Origin: Thermoplasmata archaeon
Lineage (GTDB): Archaea > Thermoplasmatota > DAOVMN01
Direction: 5' to 3'
Assembly: GCA_030630685.1 (NCBI GenBank)
Contig: DAOVMN010000107.1
Coordinates: forward strand, 1-7,278
Length of the DNA: 7,278 nt
A program made the translations under genes and the position numbers. The notes below the pieces were generated by a model. The model did no database searches, had not been told where the DNA came from, and saw nothing but the letters and a program-made list of their open reading frames with translations. This document shows, piece after piece, positions 1 through 5,287 of the stretch (the stretch's first letter is position 1; each line of letters opens with the position of its first letter).

Positions 1-44
1 TATGCACACTTACCAAGCCTCACGGCCTACTATGCGATCACACC

Positions 45-63
45 TGTATTACATTCTAATACA
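45..63. repeat. short perfect inverted repeat over a stop codon
   Basis: TGTATTA and TAATACA form a perfect 7-bp stem around a 5-nt loop. The structure overlaps the last codons and the TAA stop of the minus-strand gene ending at 49. No T-rich tract follows it on the minus strand, so it is not a convincing terminator. It could be an RNA hairpin at the 3' end of the transcript, a binding site, or chance in AT-rich sequence. Confidence 0.25.
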
Positions 64-591
64 ACAGGGCAAGGCACAGACGATCACCATGCAGAAGATC
101 ATGCAGCAGAACATGAACCCCATCCCGCCGAACCAGGGGAAATCGTCAGGGTCATCATCAACCTCGTATTCAAGGTTGTATGTCATACTTCCCTGGGGTT
201 TGGCATCGGAACTCCTTGCGTTGTCCTTGTTGTCCACGATGAGATAATAATTCTGGTCATCCTCTATGGTATAATCGTCATCTACCCCAAGCGTATTCTC
301 TCTGGAAAAAGATGGGGTAAAATACTTTCCATCCCGATAGTTGTTATATTGCTGCTGGGAGAGGATGTAGATATCCACCTTTACCCCCTGCGTGACCTCG
401 AAATCAATCTCAACCTCATCATCCGAACTTGTGTAGAGGGTATAGCGGTCGTAGTTATCCTTGGAAAGGGTTCTGCCCTTGTAAGTCCGGGATTCCCCAG
501 AGGCATTTTGGAGAGGGAGGGTTGAAAAAACAACAAGAACAATCAATAGCAGCAATAAGCAAATGTTTCTGCCATTCCATTTCCTTTTCAT
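49..591 (-). CDS. secreted membrane-anchored protein, tandem paralogue 2 (Cys-rich anchor)
   Basis: The protein has 180 residues. Residues 1-31 are a signal peptide or signal anchor (basic start, then CLLLLLIVLVVF). Residues 36-143 form a beta-rich ectodomain and 146-150 are an acidic linker (DDDPDD). Residues 153-175 are a C-terminal membrane segment with six cysteines (162, 163, 167, 172, 176, 177), and the chain ends right after it. The ectodomain is clearly homologous to that of the gene just upstream: both have SFSRENT at 94-100, DDQ.YY.(V/I)VDN.DN at 111-124 and SSDA.P.G near 127-134. The pattern of polar beta strands ending in a YYIVVDN-type motif resembles GOLD/PPC-like secreted domains, but that assignment comes from memory. 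The ATG at 591 is preferred over an in-frame TTG at 606 because a GAGGAG site lies 7 nt upstream of it. It starts 11 nt after the upstream stop, so the two genes are probably co-transcribed. Substrate or partner is unknown. Confidence 0.85.
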   Translation of the reverse strand: MKRKWNGRNICLLLLLIVLVVFSTLPLQNASGESRTYKGRTLSKDNYDRYTLYTSSDDEVEIDFEVTQGVKVDIYILSQQQYNNYRDGKYFTPSFSRENTLGVDDDYTIEDDQNYYLIVDNKDNARSSDAKPQGSMTYNLEYEVDDDPDDFPWFGGMGFMFCCMIFCMVIVCALPCCIRM

Positions 592-598
592 ATCATCA

Positions 599-604
599 CT
601 CCTC
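599..604 (-). promoter_or_regulatory. Shine-Dalgarno site deciding the start at 591
   Basis: On the minus strand the sequence reads GAGGAG, 7 nt before ATG 591. It overlaps the stop codon of the upstream gene (603-605), as is typical of translationally coupled operon genes. This spacing rules against the TTG start at 606, which lies upstream of the site. Confidence 0.65.
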
Positions 605-1364
605 AATATTCCGGCTCCTGCGGAGGCCTCTCCCTGCTTTGTTCACCATGGTCCCTCTCGTCGGGTCCGGGAGTTGGCGGCATTGGCTGCTGGTATTGCT
701 GGAGCGGCCGGTAGCCTTGCGGAGGTGGCTGATAACCTGGAGGCCCCCGGGGCGGCGGATAATATGGTTGGGGTGGGGGATAGTAGGGTTGCGTGGGAAC
801 CACAACGGTAGACGGCTTCTTTTGTCTCACAATGAGCCATATTATCACCACGATAACGATGATTATCCCTACACAGCACACAGCGACTATCGCTATTGCG
901 TAACCTAAAAACTCCTCCAGTTCCTCCCAGTTTTCGTCATATTCCAAATCATAAACGATATCACCTGTTGGTTCTGCATCAGAGGAATGAACATTGTCCC
1001 GATTGTCCACGACAATATAGTATCTCTGGTCATCCGGATAATCCCATTTTTCATTCACTGAACTGGTATTCTCTCTTGAGAAGGAAGCAGTGAACGACTC
1101 ATTGGATTTGTATCTCTTGAATTGACCAGAGCTGATTATGTAAAGGTCCGCGTTCGAACCTTTTTTAACTGTGAATTTGATGGAGATCTTATCCTCCTTC
1201 GATGCATATATACTATAGCAATCATATTGATCCCTATCCACCTCTTTGTCTTTATAGTAACCGGCCTCTACCTTTTCTGAGGAAATTAGCAACAGTGAAG
1301 CAAGGACCAAGGCAATGGTGAGGTATATCACAAACAATTTTGATATTTTCTTGTCGAAACTCAT
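603..1364 (-). CDS. secreted membrane-anchored protein, tandem paralogue 1 (Pro/Tyr-rich cytoplasmic tail)
   Basis: The protein has 253 residues. Residues 1-34 are a signal peptide with a possible cleavage after KVEA. Residues 36-142 are a beta-rich ectodomain, followed by an acidic juxtamembrane stretch (143-151) and a single membrane helix at about 153-179 that includes CC at 163-164. The remaining 74 residues (180-253) begin with basic RQKK, so they should be cytoplasmic. This tail is low-complexity and rich in Pro, Tyr and Gln, with repeated PYYPPP and GYxP units and a charged end. The ectodomain aligns without gaps at residues 91-142 with the downstream paralogue, so the pair arose by tandem duplication. 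Start ATG 1364 is supported by GGGAGG 6 nt upstream (1371-1376). The family is not firmly identified; GOLD/PPC-like is a guess from the strand pattern. The tail suggests a scaffold or interaction role inside the cell, which is inference. Confidence 0.88.
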   Translation of the reverse strand: MSFDKKISKLFVIYLTIALVLASLLLISSEKVEAGYYKDKEVDRDQYDCYSIYASKEDKISIKFTVKKGSNADLYIISSGQFKRYKSNESFTASFSRENTSSVNEKWDYPDDQRYYIVVDNRDNVHSSDAEPTGDIVYDLEYDENWEELEEFLGYAIAIVAVCCVGIIIVIVVIIWLIVRQKKPSTVVVPTQPYYPPPQPYYPPPRGPPGYQPPPQGYRPLQQYQQPMPPTPGPDERDHGEQSRERPPQEPEY

Positions 1365-1410
1365 TGAAAGCCTCCCTGGACAACTATCCTGAAAGAAAAT
1401 GAGATTGTTC

Positions 1411-1420
1411 TTAATAAAGT
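1411..1420 (-). promoter_or_regulatory. TATA-like box of the surface-protein operon
   Basis: The minus strand reads ACTTTATTAA, about 50 bp upstream of ATG 1364. This would place a transcript start near 1385-1390 and leave a short leader containing the GGGAGG ribosome site. It lies 18 bp from repeat A (1438-1540), so the repeat sits directly upstream of this promoter. Confidence 0.4.
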
Positions 1421-1437
1421 TTGCTGTCCCTGAGGCG

Positions 1438-1540
1438 TTGCACCTAAAGTCCAGTTTGACTCAAAAATCCTACCCGCTGACCTTAAAGTCCGAGTCGTGA
1501 AGCTAAAGTCTGACCAAAAAGTGAGTTTATGTGCAAAGCC
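1438..1540 (+). repeat. repeat A: iteron-containing element with imperfect inverted ends
   Basis: It begins TTGCACCTAAAGTCC and ends GTGCAAAGCC, like repeat B at 2722-2803 in the same orientation. The first 12 bases and the reverse complement of 1525-1536 match at 10 of 12 positions, so the element has its own imperfect inverted termini. Inside, AAAGTC-type iterons occur at 1446, 1464 (degenerate, AAAATCC), 1485, 1505 and 1518 (AAAGTG). The best copy is GACCTTAAAGTC at 1479-1490, itself a near-palindrome. No protein is encoded. It may be a MITE or transposon-end remnant or a multi-site operator. No clear target duplication was found. Confidence 0.75.
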
Positions 1541-1556
1541 GTGATGTGAAAAACCG
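1541..1556 (-). terminator. possible oligo-T terminator after the SDH-protease gene
   Basis: On the minus strand a TTTTT run (1549-1553) follows the stop at 1566. Two further T5 runs lie inside repeat A (1516-1520 and 1463-1467). Archaeal transcription commonly ends at short T-tracts without a hairpin, so these together could stop transcription before the surface-protein operon. Confidence 0.3.
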
Positions 1557-1565
1557 ATATATCCC

Positions 1566-2477
1566 TTATTGCTCGTTTTCTTCCTTTTCTACAGAGGCTC
1601 TTTGAGTTAATACGAGATTCTCAGAAGCAAAGAGATTCACACCTTTAACTTCGTTTAGGTAAAAGTGACATCTGCAATATAATTCCCACACTAATTTCCA
1701 TAATTTTGAATCTTTCTCGATTTCTTCTACGTTTAGCTTCAAGAATAGTGCTTCTTTGAAATCAATAACCTTCCCATGTGATTTGTATTTTATACCTTCA
1801 CACAACCACTCAGCGACTTTCTTTGCTTGGTCATGATCTTCTTTCAGCATCCCTTTACCTAACCATTTTTCTGCCATTTCTTTGGCGTGCTCAATAGAAT
1901 TAGCGCATATTGATATAAGCTCAGGTTCTATTTTGTCTAATATTGGTAGATACATCTCTAAAGGGTCCGGGTCTTTTTTAGCCTTTACGTTTTTTCTGAT
2001 GTAATCCAATCCAGATAAAAACGCTTGGGCGGGAAGGGGATATCTGTCCGGTCTAAATATTATTTGAGGATCAACAGGGCCTAACTCAGAACTATATCCC
2101 ATGAGTATTTTGTCAGAACCTAATGATATTAGGGTTGCTGCGCTTTTTGCATAATCTGGGATAATAACATTGAATTCTTTTTCAAAATGCTTTCTACACA
2201 TGATCAGAATTTTTTCGGCTGCATCTGGTTCGCCACCAGGACTGTTTATCAGTAAGTCACCTTTTTTTGTATGATCGATTGATGACAGAATATCTTCAAA
2301 ACCGAAAACATCAGCCCGCGTTATCATCCCAAAAGGAGCCTGTGAATTTGTGATGTAAACTATCAACTTTCTCCCAGTGATTTTTTCGATATTCTTTATT
2401 TTCCTTTTTATTATTTCAGCTCTTGCATCTGGGCTATGTTCATGCAATAATTTGGCAAAAATAGGTTTGTTTTTCAT
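1566..2477 (-). CDS. SDH-type (serine dehydrogenase proteinase / ClpP-crotonase fold) serine protease
   Basis: The 303-residue protein resembles the SDH proteinase family (Pfam SDH_sah), relatives of SppA and NfeD peptidases. Visible features are the strand KLIVYITNS (37-45), the oxyanion-type loop LLINSPGG (75-82), the nucleophile region DYAKSAATLISLGSDKILMG with likely catalytic Ser112, and SELGPVDPQI (130-139), a hallmark of this family. Residues 141-303 are a mostly helical C-terminal region. There is no signal peptide or membrane segment, so it is probably cytosolic. There is no ClpP-like His shortly after Ser112. A Ser-Lys dyad is possible, with Lys162-168 as candidates, but this cannot be settled by eye. 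ATG 2477 is chosen over the in-frame TTG 2498, which lies inside the preceding small gene; GAGTGA just upstream may serve as a weak ribosome site. It follows the 52-residue gene by 5 nt. The DNA is much more AT-rich than the subtilisin and NMD3 genes. Substrate unknown. Confidence 0.85.
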   Translation of the reverse strand: MKNKPIFAKLLHEHSPDARAEIIKRKIKNIEKITGRKLIVYITNSQAPFGMITRADVFGFEDILSSIDHTKKGDLLINSPGGEPDAAEKILIMCRKHFEKEFNVIIPDYAKSAATLISLGSDKILMGYSSELGPVDPQIIFRPDRYPLPAQAFLSGLDYIRKNVKAKKDPDPLEMYLPILDKIEPELISICANSIEHAKEMAEKWLGKGMLKEDHDQAKKVAEWLCEGIKYKSHGKVIDFKEALFLKLNVEEIEKDSKLWKLVWELYCRCHFYLNEVKGVNLFASENLVLTQRASVEKEENEQ

Positions 2478-2482
2478 TGACT

Positions 2483-2641
2483 TCACTCTGCATGCCAATA
2501 TTCGATTTTATTTTTGAACCTCTGAGCAGGTTTTTTGTTTCTTCTGATTTGATCAAGAATCCTCCTAAACCTCTCAATTTCGGCAGAATATCTGCTGTCC
2601 TTGCTCTCCTTAACCATATCTTGAATGTTTTCCATGGGCAT
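2483..2641 (-). CDS. small hypothetical protein (52 aa) in operon with the SDH protease
   Basis: Reading from ATG 2641 gives a 52-residue protein starting MPMENIQDMVKESKDS and ending NKIEYWHAE, with TGA at 2483-2485. A strong GGAGG lies 9 nt upstream (2651-2655), a TATA-like box lies about 60 bp upstream, and the protease start follows the stop by only 5 nt. It is highly charged, with an amphipathic helical stretch (roughly residues 15-36, SRYSAEIERFRRILDQIRR) and a basic patch RRNKK (33-37). It contains no cysteine, signal peptide or membrane segment. I do not recognise a family. It could be an adaptor, a regulator or a substrate of the protease, or a small DNA-binding protein; these are guesses. 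The ribosome site and tight coupling make it a likely real gene despite its size. Confidence 0.75.
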   Translation of the reverse strand: MPMENIQDMVKESKDSRYSAEIERFRRILDQIRRNKKPAQRFKNKIEYWHAE

Positions 2642-2650
2642 GATAAGATT

Positions 2651-2656
2651 CCTCCG
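2651..2656 (-). promoter_or_regulatory. Shine-Dalgarno site of the 52-residue gene
   Basis: The minus strand reads CGGAGG, with GGAGG 9 nt before ATG 2641. It is one of the strongest ribosome sites in the window. It favours M1 (2641) over the second in-frame ATG at 2635. Confidence 0.7.
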
Positions 2657-2698
2657 GCTTGCTGTTTGGGGCGTATAGTGAATGTATTGTTTGTTATG

Positions 2699-2708
2699 TT
2701 ATAAATAA
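2699..2708 (-). promoter_or_regulatory. TATA-like box of the small-ORF/SDH operon
   Basis: The minus strand reads TTATTTATAA, about 60 bp upstream of ATG 2641, predicting a leader of about 30-35 nt that contains the GGAGG site. Repeat B begins only 13 bp upstream of it, so the iterons there could act as upstream control sites. Confidence 0.5.
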
Positions 2709-2721
2709 TTTTTCACGTTGA

Positions 2722-2803
2722 TTGCACCTAAAGTCCGTTTTGACCTTAAAGTCCGAGACTTGACCTTAAAGTGTGGTTTTGGGTCAACTTCAGGTGCAAA
2801 GCC
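2722..2803 (+). repeat. repeat B: iteron-containing element, direct copy of repeat A
   Basis: It shares with repeat A the 15-base start TTGCACCTAAAGTCC, the internal TGACCTTAAAGTCCGAG and the end GTGCAAAGCC, in the same orientation, but it is 21 bp shorter. AAAGT(CC) iterons lie at 2730, 2748 and 2768, spaced 18 and 20 bp. The first 12 bases match the reverse complement of 2788-2799 at 11 of 12 positions. Reading inward from the right end gives TTGCACCTGAAGTTGACCC, echoing the left end further in. It lies between two divergent promoters, that of the small-ORF/SDH operon and that of the subtilisin gene. Confidence 0.78.
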
Positions 2804-2838
2804 CTCCCCGGAATTGTCGTGGTCTCGACGGCATAAAA

Positions 2839-2848
2839 GATAAATATC
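2839..2848 (+). promoter_or_regulatory. TATA-like box for a probably leaderless subtilisin transcript
   Basis: GATAAATATC, preceded by an A-rich BRE-like stretch (AAAA), is centred about 25 bp upstream of ATG 2869. That is the normal archaeal distance from TATA box to transcript start. There is no Shine-Dalgarno match before ATG 2869, which together suggests a leaderless mRNA. Confidence 0.55.
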
Positions 2849-2868
2849 AATTGAAACCATCTCAGAGT

Positions 2869-5283
2869 ATGTTAAACAAGTTTACCGCAGCAGTGATTCT
2901 GCTCCTTATGATCATACCGGTTTCCACAGCTTTGGCTTCATCCACCCCGCCCAACCAGGCTGTTATCGACCCGGCCTTGAGACACCGGCTCTCCGGGTCG
3001 GAAGAGCACGAGAGGGTGGAGGTGATCATCCGGTTCCACGATGCAATCGAGGAGCGGGACCTTGCCTATCTGCGGGTCCACGGCTTCAGGATATTCCGCA
3101 CCTTTGAGGTAATGCCGGTAGTGTATGCCGAAGGGGAAAAGAAGGAAATAGAGAGACTTTCCAACTGCGAAAGAATTAGATGGATAGAGTTCAATGCCCC
3201 GATGCAGTATTACATGAACATGACAAAATACACCATCCAGGCAAGGGATGTCTGGCTGAGCCAGATACGCGACGGGGACGATGTTTTCCCACCCATCAAC
3301 GGCTCAGGTGTCACGGTGGTGGTGCTGGATTCCGGTATCGACGGCACACATCCCGACCTGGATTACAACCCTGTGGACATCGAGAACGGAGAGAAACCGC
3401 AGCCCGGTCAAAAGGTGATAACGAATGTCAAAAAGGATCAGGATATTGCAGGAGAACCCTTCAGGCCCTTTGAAATCACGGATACCTCCTCGGGCCACGG
3501 GACCCACTGCGCCGGGACTGTTGCGGGGAACGGTCAGGCCTCTGCCGGAAGGATCAAGGGAATCGCCCCGGGAGCCTGGCTCATCGGGGTCAGCATGGGC
3601 GAGGGCTTTGCCACCATCGACGAGTACAGCGGGATGGTCTGGGTGTACGAGCATTCCCGACCAGGTAACAATCCGGCGAACATCCGCGTGGTGACCAATT
3701 CCTGGGGACCCGGATTCCCCTTTGACAGCTTGGACCCGAATGACGCCACTGCCGGGGTGATCAACAAGCTGGTGCACGAGAACAATGTGGCTGTGGTGTT
3801 TGCGGCAGGGAACGCCGGAGGGGGACATCATGATGGAGACGCGGATACCGTGAACATCTTTGCAAAGGTTCCTGCGGCCATCGGTGTGGCAGCGGCCTCA
3901 AGGGACGGGAAAAGCATTGCTGATTTCTCCTCCCGCGGGGATAAGGATAGGGTAGAGACCTGGCCGGACATCACCGCGCCTGGTGTGAATATCTGGAGTG
4001 CGGCCGCTCGTGCAACCCTGATAGGTGCAGGTGTGGGGCTTCTGGACCTCACCCGGGATGAGAATGACCCGTATTACCTGGCCATATCCGGCACCAGCAT
4101 GGCAACCCCTCATGTGGCCGGGCTTGTTGCACTGCTCTATGAGGCCTGCCCCTCCATGACCATGTCCGAGGCAAAGGAGGACTACGAATGTGAGCTTCCC
4201 TTGGTGATCGAGGACAACAGCGGGAGCTTCGAGGGCGGCCCATATTATTTCTCAGACCCCAGGATCCATGAATCCGAGCTTATCCTCAAGCTCACCGCGG
4301 ACTACATCCCCGCGGAGGAGGGCAACGGCGTCCCCCTGATAAACGGCTCCACAAGGGCCGGATTGGCGGATAGGACCTATGATTTTGCCCAGGGCTACGG
4401 CCTCGTGAATGCGAGGAAGGCGGTGGCACTTGCGCTCAAATTACAGTACATGAGAGACCCGGACGGGGACGGCGAGGTGGAGCATCCGGAGGTAACGGTT
4501 TTGGATGCGTACAACAAATCCTATGAGAAGATAATCAAGCAGGGAAGATATTCCAGGAAAACGGACAGGATCTCCCATTCCTGGTTCGGTGAGTTCGTGG
4601 ACATCGACAGAACTCTTGCAACGGAATCCTCGGTCTACACCAACTATGTCCCCATGGCGAACCAAAAGCACAGCGTTCACATCCCAGAGGATACCGAGGA
4701 GCTTACAGTGGAATTCAGATACAACCCGCTCCACATCCGATATGAGAACATCACAGACATACCGGAGGGAAGCTGGGGCTATCTCGTCTTCACCATCGAT
4801 GTGGACGAGGATGGGGAATACGATTACCCGGACCAGCACCCGATAATCCCGGACCCCACTCGCATAATCGACCCCACCAAGGAGCAGGAGGTAATAGTGC
4901 ACATAGACTTCTCTTCCGCTCCTTTCGCAGGTGCCAGGGGAAGGAACTGGACCTTCGATGTCTTAGGCTACGCCGGTGGTATCGGCTTCATTGGCAAGGG
5001 TGCACGCAACGAGTATGATATGAGGCTCATTTTCCGGCTTGATGCGGATGAGAAGCCAAAGATACCCTACACAGACTTCTGGTTCGAGGAGCCCTCCTCG
5101 CAGTATTACGAAGGCAAGGTCTACCTCAACCAGAACTGGTATGTCCTGAAGGCGAAGGACGATTCGGATGACGATTTCAAACTCTCCGCCGAGGTGGGCG
5201 TGGCCATGATGCTCATTATCGCTTTAGGCCTGACAGGCTCCTGGCTCTACCTCAAGAAGAAGTTCGGGCTTCTACAAAAGTGA
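2869..5283 (+). CDS. secreted, membrane-anchored S8 subtilisin-like serine protease
   Basis: The protein has 804 residues from ATG 2869. Residues 1-25 are a signal peptide. Residues about 40-112 resemble an I9-type inhibitory propeptide (ERVEVIIRFHDAIEE... RIRWIEFNAP). The S8 catalytic domain spans about 125-500, with catalytic Asp154 (VVVLDSGIDGTH), His210 (SGHGTHCAG), oxyanion Asn315 (FAAGNAG) and Ser410 (SGTSMATPHVAG), so the triad is intact. A beta-rich C-terminal region follows, containing two acidic calcium-loop-like motifs: DPDGDGEVE from 530 and DVDEDGEYD from 644. An acidic juxtamembrane stretch (KDDSDDDFK, 763-771) leads to a single membrane helix (about 776-795) and a short basic tail (KKK). 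The protease should therefore be displayed outside the cell, tethered to the membrane. An upstream in-frame ATG at 2773 would add 32 residues that lie partly in repeat B and would bury the signal peptide, so it is rejected. NMD3 follows by 4 nt. Confidence 0.95.
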   Translation: MLNKFTAAVILLLMIIPVSTALASSTPPNQAVIDPALRHRLSGSEEHERVEVIIRFHDAIEERDLAYLRVHGFRIFRTFEVMPVVYAEGEKKEIERLSNCERIRWIEFNAPMQYYMNMTKYTIQARDVWLSQIRDGDDVFPPINGSGVTVVVLDSGIDGTHPDLDYNPVDIENGEKPQPGQKVITNVKKDQDIAGEPFRPFEITDTSSGHGTHCAGTVAGNGQASAGRIKGIAPGAWLIGVSMGEGFATIDEYSGMVWVYEHSRPGNNPANIRVVTNSWGPGFPFDSLDPNDATAGVINKLVHENNVAVVFAAGNAGGGHHDGDADTVNIFAKVPAAIGVAAASRDGKSIADFSSRGDKDRVETWPDITAPGVNIWSAAARATLIGAGVGLLDLTRDENDPYYLAISGTSMATPHVAGLVALLYEACPSMTMSEAKEDYECELPLVIEDNSGSFEGGPYYFSDPRIHESELILKLTADYIPAEEGNGVPLINGSTRAGLADRTYDFAQGYGLVNARKAVALALKLQYMRDPDGDGEVEHPEVTVLDAYNKSYEKIIKQGRYSRKTDRISHSWFGEFVDIDRTLATESSVYTNYVPMANQKHSVHIPEDTEELTVEFRYNPLHIRYENITDIPEGSWGYLVFTIDVDEDGEYDYPDQHPIIPDPTRIIDPTKEQEVIVHIDFSSAPFAGARGRNWTFDVLGYAGGIGFIGKGARNEYDMRLIFRLDADEKPKIPYTDFWFEEPSSQYYEGKVYLNQNWYVLKAKDDSDDDFKLSAEVGVAMMLIIALGLTGSWLYLKKKFGLLQK

Positions 5284-5287
5284 GACG

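Noticed and set aside
592..606. TTG start at 606 for the second surface-protein gene
   Set aside because: It overlaps the upstream stop and its own GAGGAG ribosome site; ATG 591 is correctly spaced from that site.
429..908. 159-codon plus-strand open frame
   Set aside because: It is antisense to the two surface-protein genes and its product is low-complexity, derived from their Pro-rich coding. No start signals were seen.
1438..1540. CRISPR-like array from the AAAGTCC repeats
   Set aside because: Units are about 12-13 bp with 5-8-bp gaps, degenerate and few. There are no 25-40-bp repeats with unique spacers and no cas genes.
2478..2498. TTG start at 2498 for the SDH protease
   Set aside because: It lies within the coupled 52-residue gene. 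The ATG at 2477 begins 5 nt after that gene's stop and precedes the conserved part.
2477..2704. 75-codon plus-strand open frame between the repeats
   Set aside because: It is antisense to the small gene, which has the better ribosome site and operon context.
1438..2803. Standard insertion sequence with the repeats as its two ends
   Set aside because: IS ends should be inverted relative to each other, but the two elements are direct copies, no transposase is encoded between them and no target duplication was seen.
2773..2868. 32-residue N-terminal extension of the subtilisin from ATG 2773
   Set aside because: It overlaps repeat B, would place the signal peptide internally and has no ribosome site. 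ATG 2869 gives a clean signal peptide with a TATA-like box at leaderless distance.
3304..3831. 175-codon minus-strand open frame inside the subtilisin gene
   Set aside because: It is a shadow of GC-rich coding sequence whose sense frame contains the conserved subtilisin motifs.
4441..4902. 153-codon minus-strand open frame
   Set aside because: It is antisense to the C-terminal half of the subtilisin with no recognisable domain or ribosome site, so coding shadow is the simpler reading.
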